Assembly (NCBI GenBank): GCA_015231915.1
Contig: JADGAR010000011.1
Span: 20,740 to 84,739, forward strand
Source of the DNA: Magnetococcales bacterium
GTDB lineage: Bacteria > Pseudomonadota > Magnetococcia > Magnetococcales > Magnetaquicoccaceae
DNA: 64,000 bases
Direction: 5' to 3'
Shown: positions 35,472 through 44,944 of the stretch, piece by piece
Position numbering within the stretch: the stretch's first letter is position 1
Layout: every line of letters starts with the position of its first letter
Program-made: the position numbers and the translations under genes
Notes under the pieces: model-generated
Databases searched by the model: none
Seen by the model: only the letters and a program-made list of their open reading frames with translations
Told to the model about the DNA's origin: nothing

Positions 35472-36575
35472 TCAATTGATGGCAGAGGGTACGCATTCCA
35501 TGGTGACGCCGGGTCCGGTATTGGCAAACAGCACCAGGTGGTCGGTCGCCACCCGGATCGGCACCCGTTCGCCGATGGCATGATCGACGTGGGAGGGGAA
35601 CAGGGACTGCAACTGGCAACCGGAGTCGAGTTGCAGGGTATAGAGGGTGGTGGCGCCCTTGAAGGCGCGCCGGATGACACGGGCGTGGATCGGGGAGTCG
35701 GGATCCGGGACCACGTCATCGGGTCGAACCAGCACGCGCACGGGGTCACCCGGGTTGGGGCGATACGGTTGCGGCGTGCCTTGCAGCAGCCCGACGGGGG
35801 TCTGCATGACATTCGGGGTCAGGCAGGTGCCGGCCACGAAGGTGCCCTGGCCGATGAAACCGGCCACAAAGGGATCGACCGGTCGGTGGTAGAGGGCGAA
35901 GGGGGTGTCCCATTGGCGCAGATTGCCCTCGTGGAGCACCCCGACCTGATCGCCCCAGGCAAAGGCCTCGTGCTGATCGTGGGTGACAAGAATGCCGGTC
36001 ATCTCCTGGCTGACGAGGATTTGGCGCACCTCCAGGGCGAGGCGTTCCCGCAGATCCACGTCGAGATTGGAGAAGGGTTCGTCCAGGAGGATCAAGGCCG
36101 GTTTGGGGGCCAGGGCGCGGGCGAGGGCCGTGCGCTGCTGCTGGCCGCCGGAGAGTTCGTGGGGATGGCGGCGTCCCAGGGATTCCATGCCGACCAGATG
36201 GAGCATGTCGCGGGTGACGGTACGGATTTCCTCTTTTGGACGCCCTTTCAGGCCGAAGGCGACGTTCTCTTCCACGGTGAGATGGGGAAAGAGGGCATAA
36301 TCCTGAAACACCATGCCGACCCGTCGCCGTTCCGGGGCCAAGGTGAAGCCCGGTGCGGAGAGGCGTTCCTCGCGCAGCAGGATGGTCCCGGCCAACAGCG
36401 GGACGAATCCGGCGATGGCGCGCAGGACCGTGGTCTTGCCGCAGCCACTGGCCCCGAGCAGGCTGACCATCTCCCCCTGGACGACCTGGCAGGAAAGCTC
36501 GCGGATCACCGGATTGGCCGGGTCGTGGCCACAGGAGATGGCATCGATGGTAAGCAGTGGCGTGGCTGGCCGCAT
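35472..36575 (-). CDS. fbpC: ABC transporter ATP-binding protein, Fe(3+) importer type
   Basis: A 367-residue ATPase with Walker A GASGCGKTT (about residue 38), Q-loop FQDYALFPH, signature LSGGQQQRTALARAL, Walker B ALILLDEPFSNLD and the H-loop VTHDQHEA. The C-terminal 120 residues form a TOBE-type regulatory domain (VLVRPDDV...). Length and layout match FbpC/FutC/PotA. It is the first gene after a strong sigma70-like promoter, ahead of the binding protein and permease. Confidence 0.9.
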   Translation of the reverse strand: MRPATPLLTIDAISCGHDPANPVIRELSCQVVQGEMVSLLGASGCGKTTVLRAIAGFVPLLAGTILLREERLSAPGFTLAPERRRVGMVFQDYALFPHLTVEENVAFGLKGRPKEEIRTVTRDMLHLVGMESLGRRHPHELSGGQQQRTALARALAPKPALILLDEPFSNLDVDLRERLALEVRQILVSQEMTGILVTHDQHEAFAWGDQVGVLHEGNLRQWDTPFALYHRPVDPFVAGFIGQGTFVAGTCLTPNVMQTPVGLLQGTPQPYRPNPGDPVRVLVRPDDVVPDPDSPIHARVIRRAFKGATTLYTLQLDSGCQLQSLFPSHVDHAIGERVPIRVATDHLVLFANTGPGVTMECVPSAIN

Positions 36576-36622
36576 GGTTCTTTGCTTTGGCTGGGGTTGC
36601 TGGAAGCGTCTCTAATATTTAA

Positions 36623-36651
36623 ATGATACCCATTCTTACTAAGCCTGTCAA
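36623..36651 (-). promoter_or_regulatory. Sigma70 promoter of the iron importer operon, possible Fur overlap
   Basis: On the minus strand TTGACA (36651-36646), a 17-base spacer and TATCAT (36628-36623) form a good promoter about 40 bases before the ATPase start. The surrounding AATGGGTATCATTTAAAT is A/T-rich with an AATG/CATT dyad over the -10, a place where Fur could bind; the match to the Fur consensus is poor. Confidence 0.6.
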
Positions 36652-36736
36652 GCGACATACACTGCGGCGAAAAATTTTTCATGAGCATTATGACTCACTC
36701 ACAACCATCAGACAGCTCCGACCCTGCGGAAAACGA

Positions 36737-36765
36737 TTGACAAACTTGCTTGCATTCTTTACGCT
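36737..36765 (+). promoter_or_regulatory. Candidate sigma70 promoter of the cyclase gene
   Basis: TTGACA, a 17-base spacer and TACGCT. The -35 is perfect and the -10 moderate. The transcript would start near 36772, leaving about 230 bases of leader before the GTG proposed as start of the cyclase. Confidence 0.45.
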
Positions 36766-37002
36766 TGCGTCATTCGAAATCAGGAAAATGAACTCAACAA
36801 AGCGGTACGCCACCGTACATAACGGTGATCGTGTCTTGTTGCGATGCCAAACCTGTGGCGATCAACGCCCTTGGACCCACGATCACAGCACCAATCAGGG
36901 AACATTTCTTGCAATATTTTCGGTGTCGTCCCTAGAATGGACAAGATCCGAGGCATGACGCGTCTGTCTGCCCCGACTCCGCCAACCGAGAGGATACACC
37001 CG

Positions 37003-40000
37003 GTGAAATGTAGCCATTGCCAACTGGAGAATCGTCAGGGGGTCCACTTCTGCACCCGCTGCGGGACTCCGCTGGTCGCCATCTGTCCCCTCTGCCGCGC
37101 ACCGAGCGCTGCCGACGACCTCTATTGCGGCGAGTGCGGCGCCCGCCTGCCCTCCGGCGTCCGCCCGCCCGCCATGACCCCGGCTCCGTCCAGCCAGCTC
37201 CCCGCTGCAGTCAAACCCCAGATGGAGTCCGAACGCAAAAACGTCACGGTCCTCTTCGCCGACATCTCCGGCTTCACCGCCATGAGCGAAAAAATGGATC
37301 CGGAAGAGGTCACCAATATCATGAACGGCTGCATGAAAATGCTCGCCGACATCGTACACCGCTACGAAGGGTACGTGGACAAGTTCATCGGCGACTGCAT
37401 CATGGCCCTCTTCGGCGCCCCCGTCACCCACGAAAACGACCCGGAACTCGCCCTGCGCGCCGCCCTGGACATGCAAAAGGAAATGGAGGAGTACAACGCC
37501 AGCCTGCAAGGCCGCCTGGAAACCCCCCTGACCCTGCATACCGGCATCAACTCCGGCATGGTCATCGCCGGTGGCGTCGGCTCCGACAAAAAAATGGAAT
37601 ACACCGTGATGGGCGATACCGTCAATCTGGCCGCCCGCCTCGAATCCCTGGCCCGCAACGGCCAGACCTTCGTCTCCGGCTATACCTACAACCTCACCCG
37701 CAACCTGTTCGAATTCGTCCGCCACGAGCCGATCAAGGTCAAGGGCAAAAAGGATCCGGTGGCCGTCTACGAACTGGTCCGCGCCAAAAGCCGCGTCGAA
37801 CGGGACAGCGACCTGGCCAGGGAGAGCATCCCCCTGGTGGGACGCAACCGGGAAATGGAAACCCTGCGCGCCTGCCTGGACCGCCACACCACAGGCCAGG
37901 GACTGGTCGTTTTCCTCATCTCCCCGGCGGGCGTGGGCAAAAGCCGTATCCATCAGGAGATCAAAAAACAATACCTCAAGGGCGACCGCATCCAGGTCCT
38001 GGAAGGCACCTGCCGCTCCTTCAGCCGGGAAACCAGCTACGCCGTCTTCATCGAACTCTTCCGCCAGCTCCTCAACATCGACTCGGAAGACCTGCACGAG
38101 GCCATGGCCGACAAACTCACCCAGAACCTGCCCCTGCTGCTGGGCCTCGATCCGGAAGAGATCCACGCCGAGGAAACCCGCAAGGGACTGGTCTTCATCG
38201 GCGCTCTCCTCGGCCTGAAACTCGGCGCCGAATTCGACATCCCCCTGGAACGGATGAACTCCCAGGAGATCAAACTGGGCATCTTCCGCGCCTGCGGCTG
38301 GTTTTTCCACGCCTTGGCCGCCCGCAAGCCCCTGATCCTCTCCCTGGAGGATATCCATTACGCCGACCCCACCTCCGTGGAACTGATCGCCTCGCTCCTG
38401 GAACGGGTCAAGCAGGCGCCGATTCTGCTGCTGCTGCTGATGCGGCCCTTCAGCGACCATCCCTCCAGCAAGCTCCCCCTGATCGCCGACAAGGAACTGG
38501 ACGACCTGGCCACCGAGATCCACTTCAAGCACCTCTCCCCAGCCGAGTGCGACGAGTTGACCCGCCAACTCCTGCGCTCGGACGATGTCCCGGAGCCGAT
38601 CCTGCAACTGGTGCGCAGCCGCGCGGACGGCAACCCCATGTTCATCGAGGAGATCGTGCGCAACCTCCTGGACGAGGGCATCGTCGCCATCAACCCGGAT
38701 GGCGCCCCCAGGGTGATCAAAAACCTCGATGAGGTCTCCATCCCCTCCTCGATCCAGGGGATCTTCATCGCCCGCATCGACAAGCTCGCCACAGAGTACA
38801 AGGAGATCCTCCTCGCCGCCTCGGTGATCGGCCCGGTCTTCCGTCTGGCCCTGCTGCAACGCCTCTTTCCCGGCACCGAGCTGGAACCGAAACTCGCCCA
38901 ACTGGGGGAGATGAACGTCATCTTCGAGTCCAAATCCTTCCCGGAGATCGAATACAGTTTCCGCAACATCCTGATCCAGGAGGCGATCTACTCGACGCTG
39001 CTGCTCAAGAAAAGACGGGAACTCCACGCTGCCGTGGCCGCAGAGATCGAGGATCTCTACGCCAACCGGCTGGAAGACCACCACGAGGTCCTGGCCCAGC
39101 ACTACCTGCGCGCCGAGATCGCCCCCCAGGCCTATTTCCACCTGGTCAAGAGCGGCCTGAAGGCCAAGGAGACCCATGCCAACAGCGTGGCGGCCTCTGC
39201 CCTGGAAAGGGCTTTGGAACTGGGCAAGGGGCTGACCGACCCGCCGCTGCCCCTGGCAGAGACCGCAGTCGCCCTTTCCGAGGTGCGGGAACTCGCCGGC
39301 GAATTCTCTGCCGCCATCGCCATCCGCCAATGGATCCTGACCGCCATGGAAGACCCCAAGGCGCGCATCGAGCATTTGCGCCGCATCGGTCGCCTGCACG
39401 AAAAGATGGACGACTACCCACAGGCAATGGCGGTCTACGAACAGGCGCACCAGGAACTCCAGGGCCAGCCCGACTCCATGGATCTGGGCATGCTGCTCAT
39501 GAACGAAAGCTGGATCCTCAACCGCATGGGCCAGCGGGACGAGGCCGCCCTGCGCGCCCGCCGGGCATTGGCCATCTTCGAGGCACACAACGCCCAGGAA
39601 CGGATCGCCATGGTCTGCAACAATCTGGGCGTCATCCTGGAACACCAGGGCGACCTGGAACTGGCGCTGGCCTTCAACCGCAAGAGCCTGAAGATCTTCA
39701 TGGAACTGGGCGACAAACGCCAGACCGCCAATCTCTACCTTTCCATGGGCTTCCTGCACGAGAAGAACGGCGCCCTGGAAGAGGCGTTGCAATACTTCGA
39801 ACACTCCCACGAGATCATGACGCGCATCGAAAATCCCTTCGGGGCCGGCACCGCCCTGATGCGCATGGGGATCTGCCTGTCGCGCCTCAACCGCCTGGCC
39901 GAGGCCGAGAAGGCGTTGCGCGAGGCCCTCAAGCTGCACCGGCAACTCGGTCTCACCCGCAAAGTGGTCTCCAATCTCTGGACGCTCTGCGAGCTTCATC

Positions 40001-40257
40001 TGGCCATGGGCGCCGCCTCCAAGGCCCGCAATCAGTTGGAAGAGGCCAGACAGATCGCCGCCGGTCGCAACGACCTGCCGGATCTGGCCCAGTGTGCGCT
40101 GCTGGAGGCACGCGTCCAGGTCCAGGAGAAGCGTGACCCGGACACCGCGTACCAGGAGGCCATCCGCCTGTTTTCCGCCATCGGTCGCCACGATGCCGCC
40201 GAAGCCGCAGGCAGGGAACGGGAACGCCACTCGCGACAAGGGACCACCCCGGCATGA
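37003..40257 (+). CDS. Zinc-ribbon / class III nucleotidyl cyclase / AAA / TPR protein
   Basis: About 1084 residues. Residues 1-50 form a double zinc ribbon (CSHC, CTRC, CPLC, CGEC). A class III adenylate/guanylate cyclase domain (about 70-255) follows: VTVLFADISGFTAMSEK holds the first metal Asp and FIGDCIMALFG the second. Next come an AAA-type ATPase with P-loop ISPAGVGKSR (about 300) and, from about residue 640, helical TPR-like repeats (NNLGVILEHQGDLELALAFNRKSL). The product probably makes cAMP in response to partners bound by the repeats. The GTG at 37003 is chosen because GAGAGGA precedes it and VKCSHCQLENRQG is the usual family start; ATG codons at 36844, 36937 and 36955 are alternatives. 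It overlaps the next gene as ATGA. Confidence 0.85.
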   Translation: MKCSHCQLENRQGVHFCTRCGTPLVAICPLCRAPSAADDLYCGECGARLPSGVRPPAMTPAPSSQLPAAVKPQMESERKNVTVLFADISGFTAMSEKMDPEEVTNIMNGCMKMLADIVHRYEGYVDKFIGDCIMALFGAPVTHENDPELALRAALDMQKEMEEYNASLQGRLETPLTLHTGINSGMVIAGGVGSDKKMEYTVMGDTVNLAARLESLARNGQTFVSGYTYNLTRNLFEFVRHEPIKVKGKKDPVAVYELVRAKSRVERDSDLARESIPLVGRNREMETLRACLDRHTTGQGLVVFLISPAGVGKSRIHQEIKKQYLKGDRIQVLEGTCRSFSRETSYAVFIELFRQLLNIDSEDLHEAMADKLTQNLPLLLGLDPEEIHAEETRKGLVFIGALLGLKLGAEFDIPLERMNSQEIKLGIFRACGWFFHALAARKPLILSLEDIHYADPTSVELIASLLERVKQAPILLLLLMRPFSDHPSSKLPLIADKELDDLATEIHFKHLSPAECDELTRQLLRSDDVPEPILQLVRSRADGNPMFIEEIVRNLLDEGIVAINPDGAPRVIKNLDEVSIPSSIQGIFIARIDKLATEYKEILLAASVIGPVFRLALLQRLFPGTELEPKLAQLGEMNVIFESKSFPEIEYSFRNILIQEAIYSTLLLKKRRELHAAVAAEIEDLYANRLEDHHEVLAQHYLRAEIAPQAYFHLVKSGLKAKETHANSVAASALERALELGKGLTDPPLPLAETAVALSEVRELAGEFSAAIAIRQWILTAMEDPKARIEHLRRIGRLHEKMDDYPQAMAVYEQAHQELQGQPDSMDLGMLLMNESWILNRMGQRDEAALRARRALAIFEAHNAQERIAMVCNNLGVILEHQGDLELALAFNRKSLKIFMELGDKRQTANLYLSMGFLHEKNGALEEALQYFEHSHEIMTRIENPFGAGTALMRMGICLSRLNRLAEAEKALREALKLHRQLGLTRKVVSNLWTLCELHLAMGAASKARNQLEEARQIAAGRNDLPDLAQCALLEARVQVQEKRDPDTAYQEAIRLFSAIGRHDAAEAAGRERERHSRQGTTPA

Positions 40258-41486
40258 CGACCCAACGCACCGCCCTGGTCGTGGACGACGATCCCGACCA
40301 TGTCTCCATGATACGCTCCCTCCTGGAAAAGGCGGGCTACACGGTCACCGGAGAAACCGACAGCCTCCTGGCCATGGAGCGGATCGAGGCATTGCGACCG
40401 GATTGTGTCCTGCTCGACATCATGATGCCCAATCTGGATGGGCTGCAACTGTGCCAAAAAATCCGCGCCAACCCGGATTACGCCGCCATCAAGGTCGTCA
40501 TTGTTTCGGCCAAGCCCTACGAGTTCGACCGCCAGCGCGCCATCCGCTTCGGCGCCGATGCCTATTTCATCAAACCCATTGAACCCAGACCCTTTCTCGC
40601 CAGGCTGGAAGAGGTCTTTCAGGACACGCTGCAGGTGCGTTTCTGGGGGGTGCGCGGCACCCTGCCGGTCCCCGGCCCCCATACGGTTCGCTACGGCGGC
40701 AACACCAACTGCGTCACCTTGCATCTCCCCAAAGGCCCGATGTTCGTTTTCGACGCGGGATCCGGCATCAAGAATCTCTCCGACCACCTGCTGGCGGCAA
40801 AAAAATTTCCCATGGCGTGCAAAATCCTGATTTCCCATCCGCACTGGGATCACATCAACGGCCTGCCCTTTCTGGTTCCGCTCTACATCAAGGGCAACGA
40901 GTTCGAAATCTGCGGGGCCAACCAGAACGGCATCTCCACCCGGCAAATGATCTCCGACCAGATGGACGGTGTTTATTTTCCAATCCGCATCAAGGAGTTC
41001 AGCGCCAGGGTCTACTTCCGGGACATCCAGGAGGAGCAGTGGGACGTGGGCCATGGCGCCCTGGTCTCCACCATGCTCCTCAACCATCCCGGCATCTGCT
41101 TAGGCTACCGCGTGGATTATGGGGGACGCCGCGTGGCCTATATCACCGACAACGAACTCCACCCCCCGGAACACCCCCACCACAATCCGGCCTATCTGCG
41201 CAAGCTCGTCCGTTTCGTGGAGGAGGCCGACATGGTGATCATCGACACCACCTACACGGACGAAGCCTACGTCCGCCATGCCGGCTGGGGACACTCCGCC
41301 CCCCGGCAGGTGGCGGAACTGGCCCATCAGGCGCGGGTCAAGACCCTGTGTCTGTTTCACCACGACCCGGACCAGAAGGATGCCGACATCGATGCCAAGC
41401 TGGCGCAAACCCGCGCGCATCTGCACCGGCTCGGCGCCTCCTGCGACTGCGTCGCCCCGGCGGAAGGGTCGGTCATCACGTTGTAG
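40254..41486 (+). CDS. Receiver-metallo-beta-lactamase fusion protein
   Basis: A 410-residue cytoplasmic protein. The receiver (1-120) has VVDDDPDH, the phosphoacceptor CVLLDIMMPNLDG (about 55) and IKP. The second part (about 128-410) is a metallo-beta-lactamase fold of the RNase Z/PhnP/class II phosphodiesterase branch: VRFWGVRGTLPVPG, the metal motif SHPHWDHINGL (about 195), YITDNE, and late histidines in AGWGHSAP and FHHDP. Phosphorylation may switch the hydrolase. Being cotranslated with a cyclase (ATGA overlap), it could hydrolyse the cyclic nucleotide, since class II phosphodiesterases share this fold; that is inference, and phospho-sugar or RNA substrates are also possible. Confidence 0.85.
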   Translation: MTTQRTALVVDDDPDHVSMIRSLLEKAGYTVTGETDSLLAMERIEALRPDCVLLDIMMPNLDGLQLCQKIRANPDYAAIKVVIVSAKPYEFDRQRAIRFGADAYFIKPIEPRPFLARLEEVFQDTLQVRFWGVRGTLPVPGPHTVRYGGNTNCVTLHLPKGPMFVFDAGSGIKNLSDHLLAAKKFPMACKILISHPHWDHINGLPFLVPLYIKGNEFEICGANQNGISTRQMISDQMDGVYFPIRIKEFSARVYFRDIQEEQWDVGHGALVSTMLLNHPGICLGYRVDYGGRRVAYITDNELHPPEHPHHNPAYLRKLVRFVEEADMVIIDTTYTDEAYVRHAGWGHSAPRQVAELAHQARVKTLCLFHHDPDQKDADIDAKLAQTRAHLHRLGASCDCVAPAEGSVITL

Positions 41487-41570
41487 GTGATCGTCTTTTC
41501 CCGCGCGCAAGGCAAGGGATGGCAAACACGCATGGACTAGGCTCTGCGGGAATGGGTTGCCCACGCCAAG

Positions 41571-43871
41571 TCATGAAGGGCCATCCGGCAGCAGCATCTC
41601 CCGCCTGCCCGCCCGGTATTGCTCCCACATGCGCCCATACAACCGCTCCAGGTTGCGCGTGAAACGCACGGTATCGAACAGGGGATGACGCTCCCGATCC
41701 TGCAGCAGATGCCTGCGGATGGCCTGCAACCGGTTCGGGTCGCGCGCCAGACGCAACGCCAGATCGAACCAGCCCTCCCAGTCGGTGGTCACCAATTCCG
41801 GCAGACCCACCGCATGCAGCAAACTGGCCCCGACCCTGGAGGCAAAGGTCTCCCCGATCCGGGTCACCAGCGGCACCCCCACCCACAAGGCATCGCTTCC
41901 CGTGGTATGCGAGGTGTACGGAAAGGTGTCCAGCGCCAGATCCGCCAATGCCAGACGGGCCAAATGATCGGCAATGTCCGGCAGCCTGGGTGCGAAAATC
42001 AACCGCTCGGGATCCACCTCCCGCAGCCCCGCCTCGCCGCGCAAACGGTCGACAGGCACGCTACCCTGGTCAGGCAGCCACAACCGGCTCTCCGGCACGG
42101 CCCGCAGCAATTGGCACCAGAGATCGAAACTCTCCGGGTTGAACTTGACGCCCTGGTTGAAACTGCAAAACACCAATCCCTCTTCCGGCAGCCCCGCCAT
42201 ACTCCGCGTGGGGATGGCGGCGGTGCGTCGCTTGCGGTCATTGGGTTGATAACAGTGCGGAAGCAACGCCAGGGTCTCGCCGAAATGGCCGGCATGCTCC
42301 GGCGGCGTGACGATCGGATCCCCGATCAGATAATCCGCGAGCCGCGCATCCCCCAGTGTGCCGGGATAACCCAGCCACGTCACCTGTACCGGCGCCGGTC
42401 GCAAGGCGAGGATTCCAAGGCGGCTGCCCTTGGTGAACCCCTGCAGGTCCACCAGAATCTCCACCCCATCCTCGGCGATGCACCGCGCGGCCACGGGATC
42501 GGCCAGCCCATGCACCGGGCGGAAATGATCGCAGGCGGCCACGATGCGCGCCCGGAGTGTGGAGCCGTCGTCTGCGGTGTTGGAATAGGCAAAAATCTCG
42601 AACCGCTCCCGGTCGTGCCGTTCCAACACCTCCACCAGCAGACTGGCCACGGCGTGCTCCCGGAAATCACTGGAGAGATAGCCGATCCGCAACCGCCGGG
42701 CGGGTCGCGGTGCCACCACCGCCGGAGCCGCCATGAAGTTGTGCCGCGCACAATAGCGCGTGGCGGCGGTGCGCTGATCCAGGGGGGTGACCGGCAAAAA
42801 CAGCAGCTTGAACGGACTGACCTCCCCCCGCCCCGCGCGCAACCCTTCCTGCAAGACGGGCAGCACCTCTGCCAGGGCCGGCCAGTCGCACGCATACATC
42901 AACGCATACGTCAGATCACTCAATGCCCCCTGAAAATCCGGTCGGATGGCCAATGCCCGGCGGTAGCAGGTCAGGGACTCTGCCAGGTCGCCCCGATCCC
43001 AACACAAATTCCCCAGATTGCGCCAGGCGCCGGCTTCCATGGGCGCGAGACGCACGGCCTCCCGGTAAAGCGCCTCGGCCTCGGTCACGCGGTCCTGTCC
43101 GGCCAGCATCACGCCCAGGTTGTTGAAGGCGCCCGCCATCCCGGGATCGATGCGCATGGCCTCGCGCCAGGCGGCTTCGGCTTCCGTGCCGCGCTGTTGC
43201 AAATTCAAGGAAACACCTAAATTATTAATAGCTTCGGCATATTCCGGCTGGAGGCGCAAGGCCTCCCCAAGGACCTTTTCCGCCTCGATGGGACGGTTGC
43301 TTTCGTTAAGCACCTTGCCGAGATTGCCACGCGCCTGGAGATGGTCGGGACGACAGCGGATGGCGGCGCGAAACGCCTCCTCGGCTTCCGGGAGTCTGTC
43401 CAGCCCGTGGAGCAGCACCCCCAGATTGAAATGCACGTCGGCCTGCTCCGGGTTCAGACGCAAGGCTTGCCGGTAAGCGGCTTCCGCCTCGCCGGAGCGC
43501 TGCCGGGCCGCCAGCACGTTGGCCAGATTGAAACAGGCCGCCACGGAGCCGGGATCCAGGGTCAGGGCGCGACGCAAGGCGCCTTCGGCCCCGTCCAGGC
43601 GGCCCAGTTTCTGGCAAAGGATGCCCAGATTGATCCAGCCCTGGCCATCGTCCGGCTGCAATTCCACCGCCCTTTCCATGGCCATGGCCGCCTCGGCCAC
43701 CCCGCCACGGGCCTGCAGGGCGACACCCAGGGCCTTCCAGAAGAATCCGTCGTCGGGATGACGGGCGAGCAGGAGACGGGCCTGTTCTTCCACATCCGCA
43801 AAGCGGCCCTGGGCAAACAGCGTGACCAGGCTCTCCCGACCGACGATCCGGGCGTCGCCTGGTTCAGACAT
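41571..43871 (-). CDS. TPR / O-GlcNAc transferase-like (SPINDLY, GT41) protein
   Basis: A 766-residue protein. The first half contains about nine tetratricopeptide repeats of 34 residues (for example AEAAYRQALRLNPEQADVHFNLGVLLH). The second half, from about 385, is a GT41 glycosyltransferase: RIGYLSSDFREHAVASLL, ILVDLQGFTKGSRLGILALRPAPVQVTWLGYPGTLG, VFCSFNQGVKFNP and DTFPYTSHTTGSDALWVGVPLVT. Such bacterial enzymes transfer sugars to proteins such as flagellin or surface proteins, or to other acceptors. The ATG lies inside the end of the LysR gene (8-base overlap), so both are in one transcript. No signal peptide, so cytoplasmic. Confidence 0.88.
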   Translation of the reverse strand: MSEPGDARIVGRESLVTLFAQGRFADVEEQARLLLARHPDDGFFWKALGVALQARGGVAEAAMAMERAVELQPDDGQGWINLGILCQKLGRLDGAEGALRRALTLDPGSVAACFNLANVLAARQRSGEAEAAYRQALRLNPEQADVHFNLGVLLHGLDRLPEAEEAFRAAIRCRPDHLQARGNLGKVLNESNRPIEAEKVLGEALRLQPEYAEAINNLGVSLNLQQRGTEAEAAWREAMRIDPGMAGAFNNLGVMLAGQDRVTEAEALYREAVRLAPMEAGAWRNLGNLCWDRGDLAESLTCYRRALAIRPDFQGALSDLTYALMYACDWPALAEVLPVLQEGLRAGRGEVSPFKLLFLPVTPLDQRTAATRYCARHNFMAAPAVVAPRPARRLRIGYLSSDFREHAVASLLVEVLERHDRERFEIFAYSNTADDGSTLRARIVAACDHFRPVHGLADPVAARCIAEDGVEILVDLQGFTKGSRLGILALRPAPVQVTWLGYPGTLGDARLADYLIGDPIVTPPEHAGHFGETLALLPHCYQPNDRKRRTAAIPTRSMAGLPEEGLVFCSFNQGVKFNPESFDLWCQLLRAVPESRLWLPDQGSVPVDRLRGEAGLREVDPERLIFAPRLPDIADHLARLALADLALDTFPYTSHTTGSDALWVGVPLVTRIGETFASRVGASLLHAVGLPELVTTDWEGWFDLALRLARDPNRLQAIRRHLLQDRERHPLFDTVRFTRNLERLYGRMWEQYRAGRREMLLPDGPS

Positions 43872-44784
43872 CCTCCGGTCGTTCCAGCAACGCCTTCACC
43901 TCTTCCCGGAGCCAGATGTTGGGGGGACTCTTTTCGGTGCGGGGGTGCCAGGCGAGGGCCATGCGCAAGGGAGGGGTGTTGACGGGCACCGGGGCCACCT
44001 GCAATCCGAACGGGCGGGCGATACGATGCGCCACCCGATCCGGCAGGATGGCCATCATGTCGCTCTCCGCCACGGCCATGGGCAGATTGGCCAGGGAATA
44101 GAGACGCGCCTTGATCTTGCGGGAACGCCCCATGTGGGCCAGGGATTCGTCCACCACCGTGCTGGTCAGCCCGCGGGGATAGAAATGGACATGTTCTGCC
44201 TCCAGAAAGGCCTCCAGGGTCAACTCCCCATTCTCCCGGACCAGGGGATGACCGGCGCGGAACAGGCAGGCGTACTGCATCTGGAACACCCGATGCAGCA
44301 GGATGTTCGGCGGCACCCACTGGAAACGGCTGAACACCAGTTCCGCCTCGCCGCTCTCCAGGACCGAGCGTTCCTCCTCCCCGCCGATATCCACCAGTTC
44401 CAGGGTCACCCCCGGGGCCTTCCGGCGCAACAGTTCCAGCAGCGGATTCAGCAGCAGCACCGAGGCATAATCCACCATGCCGATCCGGAACAGGTATTCC
44501 GCCCTGGACGGCTCGAACCGCTCCTGGTTCAGCGCCTGGCGCACCTCCCGCAGCGCCCGTTCCACCGGACCTGCCAACTCCAGGGCACGGGCCGTCGGCT
44601 CCATGCGCAACCCGATCTTGACGAACAACGGGTCGTCGAAGATCTCCCGCAAGCGCCGCAGGGTGTTGCTCATGGCCGCCTGGGTGATCCCCAGCCTGCG
44701 GCCCGCCCGCGTCACGCCCCGTTCGGTCATCAGGACATCGAAGGCCACCAATAAATTCAAATCAAAACGGACCAGATCGTGCAT
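43864..44784 (-). CDS. LysR-family transcriptional regulator (NodD-like subgroup)
   Basis: About 306 residues. The N-terminal winged helix-turn-helix reads FDLNLLVAFDVLMTERGVTRAGRRLGITQAAMSNTLRRLREIFDDPLFV, close to the NodD/LinR subgroup. The effector domain follows, with LRIGMVDYAS-like first strand (FRIGMVDYASVLLLNPLLELL). The ATG at 44784 has GGAAGACA upstream; an ATG at 44799 is less well placed. The stop overlaps the OGT-like gene, so the regulator may control, or be expressed with, protein glycosylation. The inducer is unknown. Confidence 0.9.
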   Translation of the reverse strand: MHDLVRFDLNLLVAFDVLMTERGVTRAGRRLGITQAAMSNTLRRLREIFDDPLFVKIGLRMEPTARALELAGPVERALREVRQALNQERFEPSRAEYLFRIGMVDYASVLLLNPLLELLRRKAPGVTLELVDIGGEEERSVLESGEAELVFSRFQWVPPNILLHRVFQMQYACLFRAGHPLVRENGELTLEAFLEAEHVHFYPRGLTSTVVDESLAHMGRSRKIKARLYSLANLPMAVAESDMMAILPDRVAHRIARPFGLQVAPVPVNTPPLRMALAWHPRTEKSPPNIWLREEVKALLERPEDV

Positions 44785-44885
44785 TGTCTTCCATTCCACC
44801 GATTGATAAATACCACAGGTTCCAAAAAAAAATTTGCACCTTCAAGGATGCCAATATAAACTGCTTTGCGTTCGAATTCAAATTG

Positions 44886-44902
44886 CATTCTAAAAAAGAA
44901 TG
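44886..44902. repeat. Short inverted repeat upstream of LysR gene
   Basis: CATTCT-AAAAA-AGAATG, beginning about 100 bases upstream of the LysR start, next to TTCGAATTC. LysR proteins often bind A/T-rich dyads upstream of their own gene, so this is a candidate autoregulatory site. Confidence 0.25.
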
Positions 44903-44944
44903 TAGCGGAAGGTGATCAATGAGGCTTTGCCTGCATTGTCGCCC

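Larger units (their letters stand above)
36576..37002. other. Intergenic region between iron importer and cyclase genes
   Basis: A 427-base divergent spacer, more A/T-rich than average. It holds outward promoters for both neighbours (see separate entries). A 57-codon frame (36788-36958) encoding a CxxC-containing peptide (LRCQTCGDQRPW) starts just after AGGAAA but has no recognisable family. It could be a leader peptide in the long 5' region of the cyclase mRNA, or chance. Confidence 0.4.

Noticed and set aside
36895..40239. Open frame of over 1100 codons on the minus strand opposite the cyclase gene
   Set aside because: Mirror frame of a well-supported cyclase/AAA/TPR protein; composition and lack of motifs mark it as non-coding.
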